Below, in pieces: positions 1-34,830 of a stretch of DNA of 64,000 bases. The stretch is from Paroedura picta (Eukaryota > Chordata > Lepidosauria > Squamata > Gekkonidae): assembly GCF_049243985.1 (NCBI RefSeq), contig NC_135375.1, positions 27,032,490-27,096,489 on the forward strand, written 5' to 3'. Position 1 is the first letter of the stretch. Every line of letters begins with the position of its first letter. Below the pieces are notes generated by a model, which saw only the letters and a list, made by a program, of their open reading frames with translations, was not told the origin of the DNA and made no database searches. A program made the translations under genes and the position numbers.

Positions 1-839
1 TATTTCTATTTTCTGTCCTCCGCAAGAATGAGCAAAGTTTTTCTATAGTGAGACCGTAACCTCCAGTTTCAACAGTACTTTTCCAAGTTGGACTGTAGTT
101 TGAGAAAAAGAAGGTCTAAAGCACTTTTTGACTAACATAGTTCTGTATTTCTGTGGCTCGTGGTCATTAACTAAGATATTGGATTACCATACCAGTTCTT
201 TTTAAACCCAAGATTTAAAATATTCTTAAATTCTTTATGCACCATTTGTAGTAGTAATTTCTACATGCATGCACTGACCAGGAAGTTCCCACAGCTGTAG
301 TAATGGGGCCTCACTTGTATTGAGCAGTGTTATGTTAGCTTTAATGCCTCCATGGCACATGCATTATTATAAAATGCAGGTTGACTGAGCTATTGCTCTG
401 GGAAGTATAACTTTGGAGTTTCAGGCATGTGTGAAAAATCTCTTAACATAACATCACTATTATGATTACTTACATTTAGATTAACCACTTTGTAAAGATG
501 GCTTATGGGTTTTGATAGTCCTGGAGATTTTTCCATGCTTGTATGAGATGAATTTTAAAACTTAACTCATTTTTTTAAAAAGAGGCTTGATTTATAGTAT
601 AACATTTTAAAGTTGTTCATTGAATTGTCCTCTTATATTAGGCACTGCCGTTTATAATTTTGTATGAGAACATTGTTTTAGTATTCAAGAGACAGTCTTG
701 AGGTCTGTGTGGATTCTGTAGGACTGAGACAGTGAATCATATACTTGATATAGTCATCCATTTTGGGGTGGAGGACATCCATTTCATGACATTCTTACAT
801 AAACTTTTCCCAGTGTTCCCAGATGCTCTTGTCTCTAGT

Positions 840-960
840 GCAGCGGTTCTCAAACGCTCTTACCTTGCGACCCCAAATTCGACAGCAGCGTGGGCATGCA
901 CAGAATACTTGGCAGCACGGAGGCAGCCATTGGAGTGGTTCTGCCCTTGTTTGCTGCCTG
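840..960 (+). mobile_element. hAT-type element, partial
   Basis: Terminal motif 'cagcggttctcaaacgctc' preceded by CTCTAGTG, an 8-mer of the nnnTAnnn type. The other end was not found, so only a left fragment is claimed. Confidence 0.5.
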
Positions 961-965
961 CTCCT

Positions 966-1360
966 GCCAGGTACTGATTTATCTTTACCACAGCCCTGTG
1001 AAATAGATTAGACTGAGAAAGGGTAATTGGCTCAAGGTCAACCAGGCCCACTCTGCATGGCAGCAGACATGCTGGGCCGCCATCGATACATTGCTGCAGA
1101 GTTGCATGCTCCCCAGCATACTCACGCACCAAAATGTGTCCCTCTGGGGAACACAGCAGTGGTGGATTGGTTCTGCCACTCAGGAAGGGGCCCCACGGGG
1201 GGGGGGGGGTTAATGTTGCAATCCCACCTTCCTGTAACATGGGGGAGGAAAGCCTCTGTCCATCTTGCATCATGGCAAAGCTTTCATGAGAGAATGGAGC
1301 TTTGAACCTGGGGGTTCCCAGATCCTAGGGTGACACTCTGATTATACTACACTGCCTCTG
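966..1360 (-). repeat. Old tRNA-type SINE remnant
   Basis: Reverse-oriented pieces 'cacagccctgtgaaatagat', 'ggctcaaggtcaaccagg' and 'tttgaacctgggggttccca' to 'tactacactgcctctg'. The order fits an ancient tRNA-derived SINE whose middle (about 1050-1260) carries foreign GC-rich sequence. Confidence 0.4.
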
Positions 1361-1370
1361 TGTTCTCTTG

Positions 1371-1708
1371 CAGTGGTCCCCAACCTTTTTATCACCGGGG
1401 ACCACTCAACGCTGGGGACCACTCACCGAGGACCACTCAACACCTTTTACTGAGGCCCAGTGGGGGGGTAGTTTACTCCTCTACTCTCAACCACTGCCCT
1501 AACGCTCTCTGATCGCTATGGTAATGTTTAAACATCCCTTCAAAATAAGATACAGACACGCCACAACAATGAAGTGTGTTGTAAAGGGCTGGGGGGGGGG
1601 GGATGAAGTAAAGGGCCGGGGGAGGGGAGAGAAGGCGTCCTTCAGGGCCCACCTCCAATTAGTCGAAGGACCACATGTGGTCCGGGGCCCACAGGTTGGG
1701 GATCGCTA
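1371..1708. mobile_element. Non-autonomous hAT element
   Basis: Begins 'cagtggtccccaaccttttt' and ends 'caggttggggatcgcta'. Perfect 8-bp flanking duplication TTCTCTTG at 1363-1370 and 1709-1716. Internal G-runs. Related to the copy at 48398-48704. No transposase coding. Confidence 0.85.
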
Positions 1709-2389
1709 TTCTCTTGCTTCCCTCCTCTTGGCAGCCTCTCCCTGGGAGAAGTCTTGTTATGTTGGCAGTGTTGTATCTTAGCAAGTCACTCCAGGTGAGT
1801 TTTGTTATGGCCACTCTGCAGAGAGTTGCTTGGCTGTTTCTTCCCTTCAGCAGCATGGCCGGCCACAGCAGTATTTTAAGTGAGAAGGGGCTTTTCTGTG
1901 GCCTCCCTGTCAGCCAACTGTTTGGCAGAAGGGGAAAGTTCCCCCTCCCCTTAAAAAGGAATGCCCACACCCATGCCCTCAGGCTCCCCTGCGTTGCTCT
2001 CTGAAGGAAATACCTTCCTCCCCTCAGTCAGGGGCTGTCAGAGGCTCCTTCGCAGCAGGCCTGAAGCGGGGGGGGGGGGAAGGGGGAGCACTCTGCAGCC
2101 TCCTGCCATCTCTGTCAGGGTTCTCAGGCAAAGTTACATTTGGACATGACAGTTAGGACAGCCTTGGGGCGAAAAGGCCTGGTGCAGCCTGTCCAAGCCT
2201 CCGTTCTCATCCCCCTTGGCAACCCTACTGATCTCCTCTCCCTGCGGTGGTCAGGAGCAGACTGGCAGTGATGTCTCTAGATTGCCCCTGGGTAGGCGGG
2301 CCCTGTCAGAACTTTGGCTCAATGACTGAGCCTCCCGACTGGCTAGAACTCTTGTCTGTCCTGGTGAGGGCCCACTCAGCCCTTAACCA

Positions 2390-2520
2390 AATATGTATAC
2401 CGCTCCTTGAGCAGTTTAAAGATTTGTATCCCGCCGCTCCTGGCCCAGCTGGCTTGCTCTCGCAGCCTTTAAAAGCCATACAATTCCAATAGAAAAGCAA
2501 TAAAACACCATTCAACATTA
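2390..2520 (-). repeat. L2-like tail fragment
   Basis: 'atgtataccgctccttgagc' and a following A-rich segment resemble the reversed L2 3' end seen elsewhere in the window. Confidence 0.45.
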
Positions 2521-2749
2521 CGGTACATAAAAAGCATCAGGTGCTTATACTAATAAATACATCTAAAACTCTCCAGCCATGTTGTCCGATTTCTATTCTA
2601 TTGTATAGGGGAGGAGTCATTAGATGGCAACCACCACCTAGTTTCAATGAATAACATTATGAGTGTATGTTGCAAAACTTTAAAGGTGTTCTATGCTGTC
2701 TCGAATCCTTTCCTACTTTGCCCCTTTCTTCTAAGGACATCTAATCTAA

Positions 2750-3430
2750 GAACATAAGAAAAGTCTTGTTGGATCAGGCCAATGGCTCATTCAGTCCAAA
2801 ACTCTGTCATACAGTGGCCAAAAACCAGGTGCTATCAGGAGGTCCACCAGCAGAACTCCATAAGCCCTCCTACTGTGGCGCCCAAGCTCCAAGAGTACAG
2901 AGCATCTCTGCCCCAGAGTGTTCCATCCGTACTTTGTGGCTAATAGCTACTTATAGACCTCTGCCTCATGTTTATCCAATCCCTCTTGAAGCTTTCTGTG
3001 TTTGTAGTCACCACCACTTCTTGTAGTAGTGAATTCCACGTGTTAATTACTCCTTAGGTGAAGATGTAGTTCCTTTTATCTGTTCTAAGCTTATTACTCA
3101 TTAATTTCAGTGAGTGCCCTAGGGCAGGGATAGTCAACCTGTGGTCCTCCAGATGTCCATGGACTACAATTCCCATGAGCCCCTGACAGCATTTACATGG
3201 GTTCATGGGAATTGTAGTCCATGGACATCTGGAGGACCACAGGTTGACTACCCCTGCCCTAGAGTTCTTGTATCGTGAAAAAGGGGGTTTCTTTCTCTAC
3301 CTTCTCTATCTCTGTAAACCTCTATCATGTCATACCTCAATCGTTATTTCTCCAAGCTAAAGAGTCCTAACCTCTTTAATCTTTCTTTGTAGGGAAAGTA
3401 TTCCGTCCTCTTAATTTTTCTGCATTTCCT
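2750..3430 (-). repeat. CR1-type LINE 3' region with nested MITE
   Basis: Opens 'agaacataagaaaagtcttg' and 'ttggatcaggccaatggctc', the reversed 3' end of a CR1/L3-like LINE. The palindromic MITE at 3125-3256 sits inside it. Downstream 'catgtcatacctcaat' and 'ctaacctctttaatctttc' continue the reversed ORF2 end. Confidence 0.8.
3125..3256. mobile_element. Palindromic hAT MITE, copy 1
   Basis: Inverted arms opening 'cagggatagtcaacctgtgg' and closing 'ccacaggttgactacccctg'. Target duplication CCCTAGGG / CCCTAGAG (3117-3124, 3257-3264). The loop region is altered (gacagcatttacatggg). Confidence 0.93.
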
Positions 3431-4219
3431 CTTTAGGCTAAAGTTGAAATATTCTGACATTTTACTAAGGCAATAGAATTGAGAGTTTCCTCAGCAACTT
3501 CCTATACAGGTCAAACCTTACTCTATCTGATTTGATGCTTTTTCCCACACTGTAGGTAAATTGTATCTGATCTAGTTAACTGTTGCCGGACACCATGCTT
3601 GCATGCATTCCAGGAAGCCATTACACTTCAAAGTATTTGGACTGAAACAAGGAATAACGTTCAGCTTGTTCACATATAAATGATGAACATGCAGTTTGTG
3701 AGTGGCTATTGATAATTTTGAAGTTTACTCTTCATTCCGAATGCTGGAAACTATTTTACAGCTTGTTTATAACTATGAAAGCTCACACTTTTCAGTTTCA
3801 GAAGATAATTGTCTACCTGCATTTAAGTAACTTTTGCTCTTAGCAAGAGTAGGTTGGTTTTATTGTTGCATGAGAGGAAGTGAGTCTCTTCTGTCCTTTA
3901 GAAAGCAAGTAAAGATTGTTAGGCTTGCGCTGCTGGAGTACATTATTAATAAATGCTTGTGCAAAGCCCACAAGGAAACTTTTTAATATCAGTTGGTGAT
4001 AGTTGAACATATGGAAGTCTGCTTGCTTTTTCTGCTGCGTAATGGTATTTTATTCAGTGGAATACCTCTGGACAAATCTGATCTTGTAAAAATGCAGCTA
4101 TTTCAAGGTCCAGTTTCGATTAAGCTGAGCAAATCAGGTTGTTTGTGCTAGTTCCCTGGCTGCTGATCTTAAGTTTATGGTCATCCTTCCTTATAGTAAT
4201 TATATGAGTATGTTGTGTG

Positions 4220-4330
4220 TATGTGCTGGATAATGGAATGGGGCAAGGGCAAGCCACCCCGAGACTTTTGTAAGAGGGGGCAGCCTATAAGTCTAATGAA
4301 TAATTTTAAAACAAAAATTAAAAGGGTGGG
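4220..4330 (+). repeat. L2-like 3' tail
   Basis: 'gcaagccaccccgagacttt' and 'agcctataagtctaatgaat' match the usual L2 terminal phrase in plus orientation. Confidence 0.5.
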
Positions 4331-4524
4331 TTACTGTGCACGTGGATGATTTTCTGAGGTGTGAAAGGGGCAAATATTACAGGCCTAAGCAGAGTTACAG
4401 CCCTCTTAAGTTCATTGAAGCCACACACACCCAATCAAATAAGGCTTCTATATACTTACAAGCATTCTGTCTTGAAATGGTAGCAGGGTATTCGGAGTTG
4501 ATGCAGAGTCTTTGCTGCAGTTGT

Positions 4525-4985
4525 TTGGAGGTAGCCTGATGAAGCTGGGGCCGAGGATGATCTGGGGCCAAGGGACCAAGCCCTATGAAGATTGGTTGAG
4601 AGACTTGGGAATGTTCAGCCTGGAGAAAAGGAGGTTGAGAGGGGACATGATAGCCCTCTTTAAGTATTTGAAAGGTTGTCACTAGGAGGAGGGCAGGATG
4701 CTGTTTCCATTGGCTGTAGAGGAAAAGACATGCAGTAATGGGTTTAAACTACAAGTACAACGATATAGGCTAGATATCAAGAAAAATATTTTCACAGTCA
4801 GAGTAGTTCAGCAGTGGAATAGGCTGCCTAAGGAGGTGGTGAGCTCCCCCTCACTGGCAGTCTTCAAGCAAAGGTTGGATACACACTTTTCTTGGATGCT
4901 TTAGGATGCTTTGGGCTGATCCTGTGTTGAGCAGGGGTTTGGACTAGATGGCCTGTATAGCCGCTTCCAACTCTATGATTCTGTG
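4525..4985 (+). repeat. CR1 LINE 3' end
   Basis: ORF2 C-terminus: 4698-4904 encodes FTVRVVQQWNRLPKEVVSSP and LAVFKQRLDTHFSWML. It ends with the diagnostic CR1 terminal 'ctctatgattctgtgaa'. 5'-truncated, as is usual for CR1. Confidence 0.93.
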
Positions 4986-5917
4986 AAGCTGGTTTTGTAA
5001 GAGGGAAGCCACAAGTGGAGGAGAATGTAACACTGGAAAGAAATGAATGCACAGTCGTGGACATTTTTGTGTAATTCTACCCATGATATTGTTGTTCTCA
5101 TTCTGTAGGCTCAAAGGTGGGTTGCTGTATTATACATAAACTCTGTTAATGGCATGTATGTATGTGTGAGGCTTGTGAGCAGCCCCATGCGGAGCACTTT
5201 ACTTCTTCATTAGTCTCAAGATTGCAGAAACATCAGTGATGATAATAGATGTTGACAACAGTGATTACAGTGGTGGTTTGTTGTTGGCAGTTTTAGTTTA
5301 ATTCCGTTGGTGGTGCAGACGACACAAACAAAAGTGTTCATATCCTGATTATGGCAGCTGATTAAAGTATGTTTCTTTTTCTGTATGAACATAAATTAGT
5401 AAATAGATGGATAATATTTTAAGAGCTGAAGAAGCAACTGGTTCTTTGTAATCAAGATATTTTTCGTTCATCAGTTTTAAATATATTATTCAGATCAGTA
5501 CTAGGTCTGCTGTGACTGAGTCACTAATTCTTGCTCTCAAATGTGTGTTTTTGGGCCTGCTTTGGGAAGGGGGGGGGAGAGAGGGTTATTTACTAATTTG
5601 TTGATTATCGCTAACCTTAATGAAGGACACTGTTTTAGTAGCTTTGGATCATAGCGTAATACAATTCTTGTTTCTAAAGTAAAACTACTTAAAGTTTGAC
5701 ATAACGGTCTAGAAAGAATCTACCCTCTTCTTTCAAAGCTTATCTTTGTTGGCTTATTTTGAAAGTTTTTCAAGTATTTCTTGTACAAATTTACTCTTGT
5801 GGAAATGCAGGGCATATACCATTGTAGTGCCTGCCCTACTTATCTGAGGAAATGAAATTATCAAGAATAGCCATTCAGATAAAAGATAGTCTCTCTATAT
5901 AGTTCCATGTCTTAAGG

Positions 5918-6005
5918 CAGGGGTAGTCAAACTGCATTCGCTGGCAGGGGCTTCTGGGAATTGTAGTCCATGGACATCTGGAGGGCCACAGTTTGACTAC
6001 CCCTG
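5918..6005. mobile_element. Palindromic hAT MITE, copy 2, left arm lost
   Basis: Keeps the left tip 'caggggtagtcaaactgc', then jumps to the loop 'attcgctggcag' and a complete right arm. Perfect duplication TCTTAAGG at 5910-5917 and 6006-6013 proves the ends are original, so the arm was deleted after insertion. Confidence 0.93.
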
Positions 6006-6340
6006 TCTTAAGGAATGTGTCTTATCACAAAGCATGCTGCGTTAACGGCATGAGAGGTCTGGAAAGTGCTTTTCTGTCTTCCTTAATGGTTCATATTCAC
6101 AGTAATTTCATTTCCAGTGGGGTTGCACATTACTTACAGTCAGCTTTCAGTTTATTTGCATGTAGCCATAAGCCATCCCAACATATTACTTACAGAAAGA
6201 CTTCAGCTGTTTGTCCCCACCACTGTAACCTGTTTTTAGCAGTTGGGGAGGGAAAGGAAAACAAGGGGGTTCAAGGGTTACGCACACTACTGTCTTAACT
6301 GACAGTCACATTTATGGTTTTTGCTTTTTCCTTACTGTAG

Positions 6341-29384
<23,044 letters not shown>

Positions 29385-32300
29385 ATCTGTAAAAGTGGCG
29401 ATACACTGAACATGATGCTACTGAACCGAGAACAATGCTGGTCTTCCCGTGCCGCTTGCACAGCAGTATGTGGCGACTGCTCAGCTGGCCTTAATTATAC
29501 CTTTTGAGGACTTGAGGTCAGCGGAGGACCTGTACTTAAGTATGTGACTGACAAATCGAGATCTCTACCTAAGCTCAGTATGCAGCGTTTCACAAATTGT
29601 GCAAAAATATGTAAACTGTGCCTTTCTCAAAGATCTGGCTCTTGGTGACAGGAAAGCAATTCCTCTTTTAAATCTGCATGATTATTTAGTGGAGAGGCAA
29701 TTTTTAATTTAAAGAAAAAAATTTAGAGCACTTTTTCAGCAATATTAGCAGCTGAAGGGCTCAGGAGCCATTGGAAAAACCACAGTTGTTGTTCCATTTC
29801 ACACCATGCATGCATCAGCAGTTTTGGTTCAGCAACCCAATTTTATTTGTTACATCACTGGTCACGAAAAATATCCAGTGTACATGTATATGGAGAAAGA
29901 AACTTTGGACTGTTTTGAAGCCACATTTTTGCCTTCCTAAGGGTCACTGACGATGGCAGTTGTGGTTCACTGTGCATTCATTTACTTGCTAGCCTTGTAA
30001 CTTCTCCGTTGAAGTTGCGGTTCTGTGCTTTCATTTTTTCCTTTGTTTCACATTCAGGGAAAACCGACTTCTAAAAACATATCCAGAATAGCTAGAACAA
30101 GGTTCAAGCTGAAAACGTTGCTGGATAGCTTGTTGTTCTAAGAGACTGTGATACAGATTGATGTGAAAATCTGAAATAAAATGCTGTCATTGAGTCAGTG
30201 TTTTTAATCGCGATGTTGGAAGGTGTGAAAGGAGACCACTCAGTTACTTTGAATAACAGGACATGTAACCACGAGTCAATTAACTGTTAGGTATTTGAGC
30301 CTTTTTCATGTAAAAAAAAAAATTTCGGTAAAACTGTAAAGAAGTTTCATATGTCAAGCCTGCTGCCACCCAGCTGCCACTGTTGTCAGCCTTTGGGAGA
30401 CAAAGCTTTAATCCAGTCTTACTCTGTTTAGCACTGCATAAATGTCCACTCTTGATACTGTTTTGCCTGCTGTTTTCCTTCTACCATACATCATTAGTTT
30501 ACAGTCACAATTATATGGACGTTTCCAGAAATGTTGAAGCCATGAGGAAAAGAACACTGGGGTCTTCTCCCCCAGGTTTTGGGGAAAATTGAAATTGGGG
30601 GGGGGGGTGAATTGAAAGATATGCAATACTTTCTTATCACACTGAAACTTATCTTATTGCTGTAACATAAAATGTCTCATTTGTTAATTCAGTTAGCACA
30701 TAAAATCATACTGATTGGAATATTTATTGAATTTGCAAGTATAAATGCCTTAGTTGTCTACAAGCAAAACTGCAAGTATACCAAACACTTGTAAAAAAGT
30801 GTTGCAAACTGCTGTGCCCTCTGCCATGTTAGAGCACCTGCCTAAAATTCTGTCATCTGAGAAGTAAGGTGTTGATTGTCTACAGCGTCAGTAGGAATTA
30901 ACTGGTGCTGTAGATGATCTTATATAAAAATGTTCATTTACAAATTTTGATTAAAACCTTGTCTTGAGGAGGTTTTTCAGTGTTCCACCAAATTTCCCAA
31001 TTTTACGTTAAAAAATTAATTCAAAGTCCTTGGGGAAAATAGAATCTTTCCAGGCCTTCTTACATAATTGGGTATGCTTTTTAAAAAAAATTCAAAACCT
31101 TAATTCTTTATAAAGAAGACATTTACAGGGGGGAAAAATGTGCTTGGACTTGAGGGAGGGAAAACCCTTTAACACAATGTGACAAAGTGCAAACTACTTC
31201 TCCCCCCCCCCCCCCCCGCAATTGAGTGTGTTATGATTTTAATTATGGGCTTTTAGATTCTGATGCATGGAATACTGAAGGAAAATGGCAGCTGTTCTTT
31301 TGCTTTTTAATGAGTCTTTTAAAAATAAAGTACTGATTTGTGTTTCAATCAACTTTGTTAAATGACTGTTCGTGTTTTAACTCTTCAGAAGCCAGTTGAA
31401 TTATTGACCAGAAATTGGTTATGTTCAAAGACTCAGGACAAACTTAATAAGCTAAAGTACTGTGCATTATTGATAATGTGCAGCCTTGCGAATTGGAATC
31501 AAAACAAGAGGTTTACAGCAATGATCTTGCTAGCGTTCACTAAAAGCAATGCCATGAAATGTGGATGTGTGTTTCTTCTTGAAATGTTACATTCCTTATG
31601 CTTTTTGAAGATTGGCAGACTTTGAAGAGTTAAAAACAAAAATTGAAATGTGAAGTTTGGTAGTTCTGTTTTTGTTATTTGACTTGTTTCTTGACAGTTT
31701 AGAGTTTTTCATTATCCTCATCAGATTGTTTCCAAGTCTCTCGTGTGCAAGCTTTAAAGGATGCACTCTTGCCAATTCATGTACTGGAAGATCAGTTGTC
31801 AGATCAATGCTATTTCTGACAAAAAAAATGTCAATTGTATAAACTGATGAACCTCAGCTAATCAGTATTACCTTTTTAGACCCCCATGCTACCACGTATC
31901 AAACTCAGACTGCCTCTCAGTGTCTAAATCCATTGTTTTGAGTTTGTTTGCATTTCCCTCAGCTTGCTAGTAATTGTGGTGTGTTTTAAATGCAGATGTG
32001 ATGTCATCTTTATTTTCTTTGGATCAAAGCTGGACTGAAAATTGTATTGTGTAATTATTTTTGTGTTCTTAATGTTATTTGGTACCTAAGTTGTAAATAA
32101 CGCTACTGCTGTTTTATTCCAGTTTCTACTACCTCAGGTGTCCTATAGATTTTCTTCTACCAAAGTTCACTTTCACAATGAAATTATATTTGCTATGTGA
32201 CTGATTCCTAAGACTTCCAGGGGCTTAAGGGCTAACTTCTATTAGCACCTTACTGTGCAAGTAAATTTTAAAAATCTCTGGGTTAAGAAAATTTGGCTTC

Positions 32301-32440
32301 ATTATATCCTTTGTTATTTTAAATATATCAAGATATTTTAATTAAAAGTTTTTACCCTGTTGAACCAATTTTATAGTATAATTTGTACCTATTTTGGTGG
32401 TTTTGTCTTTATAGTAAATAAAAAGATTTTGGACAAAAGC
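29385..32440 (+). other. MAP3K1: MAP3K1 3' UTR
   Basis: About 3 kb of AT-rich sequence after the stop, free of the dispersed repeats that fill the flanks, as expected for a constrained long 3' UTR. AATAAA signals lie at 30175-30180, 31324-31329 and 32417-32422; the last, followed by a T-rich/GT stretch, is the probable distal end. There is a C-run at about 31203-31217 and a G-run at about 30599-30609. The 3' end is inferred, not shown by transcripts. Confidence 0.75.
32417..32422 (+). promoter_or_regulatory. Probable distal poly(A) signal of MAP3K1
   Basis: Canonical AATAAA about 3.0 kb past the stop, at the point where unique sequence gives way to repeat-rich sequence. Earlier AATAAA motifs at 30175 and 31324 could give shorter transcripts. 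Confidence 0.6.
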
Positions 32441-33164
32441 TGTCATCATCATGTATAACCCGGAACACTTATTGGCATTCACGCACACATACATTTTGTG
32501 GTATCTGTCCTAGCAAGCTTGCACGTGTTTTCTGCAAGCATTCACCTTTTGTGTTTTTTGCAGCTTGAAAAATGCCTGTCGATAATCCCTCTACTATATT
32601 GTTACTTAGCAGTGTATAGTTCATACTTAGAATTAGGCTAAGCACAAGAAAGGATGCAGTTTAATCCATATCAGGCAGATATGCACCAGCCACAAAGCAA
32701 GAAGATGACAAAAAGTCCCCTCATTTAATGTTACAGCACAGAAGATTTAACTTATTGCTGTCCCAAAACACTAGAAAAGCCTGGCATGTAGAATAATTGT
32801 TGCTTATCTCACTTGTTGCTTATCTCACTGCAATGGCATCCCTTTAGGAGGCTACTGGGACACTATCAGTGTAATGACATCTGGTACTTGGAAGAATGTG
32901 GAACAGTCAGGAACCAATTGAATAACCTGTTGACATCTCATCTATATTGGTGGATACTATTATCATATTCTACTTATCACAAACACTGGGTCGTCGTCCC
33001 CCCTTAGTGGGCTTATTCCTTCCACTAGTTTTCATTCCACCTTCATCTAAATCTAATCCAGCTTTCCTTATGCATATCGATTGAAGAGATAAATACATTC
33101 TTGCCTGACCCCTTTACTAGTTGGAATCCATTCTATTTCTCCATATTCTGTCCTAACAGTAGCC

Positions 33165-33400
33165 TTTTGCCCAGAGCAGTGGTTGTTTTATTGGTGTGCC
33201 GCAGTGTCTGATTGTTCTGATGCACAACCATACCTTTTCATGACTCACACAATCAAAAGCTTTGCTGCAATCTGTGAAACACAAGCTAATTGCCTTCTGA
33301 AATTCTCTTATATACTCCAGTAACTAAAGTAAATTTGCAACACGGTCTCTAGTGCCTCTTCCTTTTCTGAAGCCCAGTGCATAGCTCAGTTCATATTAGT
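33165..33400 (-). repeat. Non-LTR reverse transcriptase fragment
   Basis: The minus strand reads FTDCSKAFDCVSHEKVW, the conserved finger/palm block of LINE reverse transcriptases. The clade (RTE or other) cannot be settled from this piece. Decayed and very short. Confidence 0.6.
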
Positions 33401-33429
33401 GCAGAGGCTTTTAAAGCTTTTAAATGCCA

Positions 33430-33740
33430 CTGACCACCACTAGTGCTGGGCAAGGAGCATCAGGGGGTGGTGTTGGTCTCTATGCCCAGTTTAGCAGCTG
33501 TCCCTGGACAACTGGTTGGCTGCTGTGTGAAACAGGCTGCTGGACTAGATGGACCATTGGTCTGATCCACTAGGGCAGGGGTAGTCAAATTGCGGCCCTC
33601 CAGATGTCCATGGACTACAATTCCCAGAAGCCCCTGCCAGCATTCGCTGGCAGGGGCTTCTGGGAATTGTAGTCCATGGACATCTGGAGGGCCGCAGTTT
33701 GACTACCCCTGCACTGGGTCTACTTATGTTCTTATTTAAA
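33430..33740 (+). repeat. CR1/L3-like 3' end with nested MITE
   Basis: 'ctgctggactagatggacca' then 'ttggtctgatccac' is the classic 3' end of this LINE group, cut by the MITE at 33576-33711 and resumed with 'tacttatgttcttat'. Confidence 0.85.
33576..33711. mobile_element. Palindromic hAT MITE, copy 6
   Basis: Full palindrome of a distinct subtype: both arms carry 'tgcggccctcc' and 'cccagaagcccc'. Arms differ at one base. Duplication CACTAGGG / CACTGGGT. Confidence 0.95.
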
Positions 33741-33884
33741 GTCCATTCTCATAAATATTTGTAAACCAACAAAAACTTTGTATCCAGTGTTGGGACTGAT
33801 ACAGCTGGGAATAGTAATATGACTTTCCATGTCATTACATGGAAATACCAAAAGATGGCAGTAAAATAACATAAGCAGATGAAA

Positions 33885-34020
33885 TGTGGCATCAAGTCAT
33901 AACCAATTGATGGTGACCCTCCTCCCCCCCCCCAATTGCATTCCACAGCATAGCAACCCTGATATTGCTTTGTGGTCTTTTATCCACAAGATCAGGCTAG
34001 GCTGAGCTATTTAGGCTGCT
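33885..34020 (-). repeat. 5S-rRNA-derived SINE fragment
   Basis: 'gcatcaagtcataaccaatt' and 'aagatcaggctaggctgagc' match pieces of the SINE at 43437, including the reversed 5S-like segment. Incomplete. Confidence 0.5.
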
Positions 34021-34149
34021 ATCTAAAAGCACACAGCGGTGGTTTGAAGTGTATTACTGCTTACTTTTTTCACATTCTTTGGCAGTTCTGTGCTCTCTTC
34101 TGACCTAGCTACCTCTGACCTCAAAATCCATTATAGAAATCACGCTATT

Positions 34150-34830
34150 GAAAAGGAAAGGGAACACAAGAAAAGCCCTGCTGGATCAGACCCATAGTCC
34201 ATTTAGTCTAGCATCCTAAGACAGAAGCCAACCAGTCCCAACCAGCCAACCACTGAGAACAGAGGTCAAGGCCTTCCCCCTGATGTTGCTTCCTGGCTCT
34301 GGGATTCAGAGGCTTAGTGCCTCTGAATGTGGAGGTTCCCCTTATGACTAGTAGCCCATTAACAGACAGACTCACCCTCCATGAATCCATCTAAACCCTT
34401 TTTAAAGTTGTTTATTCCTGGCCATCATTGAATCCTCTGGCTGTGAATTGTACACTTTAATCACACTCTGTGTGAAGTATTTCCATTTGTGCCCTCAACT
34501 AGTTCTAGTATTTTGGGAGAGGGATAAACCCCACTCGACTTCTATCATGTCTCCCCTTAGTGGTCTCTTTTCTAAAATGAACAGTCCCAGATTCTTCACC
34601 CTTTCCTCAGAAGGAAGGTACTCCAACCCCTTAATTATCTTGTACTTTTTTCAGCTCTACAATGTCCTTTTTGAGATACAGCAACCAGAACTGTACTTAA
34701 TATTCCAAAGGAGGCCACGCTATATACAGGGGCATTACAAATGCCACTCCAAGCAAAGCACACTGACTCTGTAGAAAGTCCTTAAAATCCTCATCTTCAG
34801 TCACGACATGCATCAATCCTTTATCCTGTA
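34150..34830 (-). repeat. CR1-type LINE 3' region
   Basis: 'aagaaaagccctgctggatc' then 'tagtctagcatcctaag' and 'atcatgtctccccttagtgg' in reversed order; a typical reversed 3' part of CR1/L3. Confidence 0.75.

Larger units (their letters stand above)
1..6340 (+). other. MAP3K1 intron 1 (3' part)
   Basis: No coding exon is visible. The stretch holds hAT fragments (840-960, 1371-1708), an old tRNA-type SINE (about 966-1360, minus), L2-like tails (2390-2520 minus, 4220-4330 plus), a CR1 in minus orientation with a palindromic MITE inside it (2750-3430), a CR1 3' end in plus orientation (4525-4985) and a half-palindrome MITE (5918-6005). The rest (1-840, 3430-4200, 5000-5900) is AT-rich unique-looking sequence with nothing I can name. 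Intron status follows from the first exon at 6341 opening in mid-codon. Confidence 0.85.

Noticed and set aside
860-1305. Overlapping open frames of 92-137 codons
   Set aside because: Lie across an old SINE, hAT pieces and a G-run; no protein family features.
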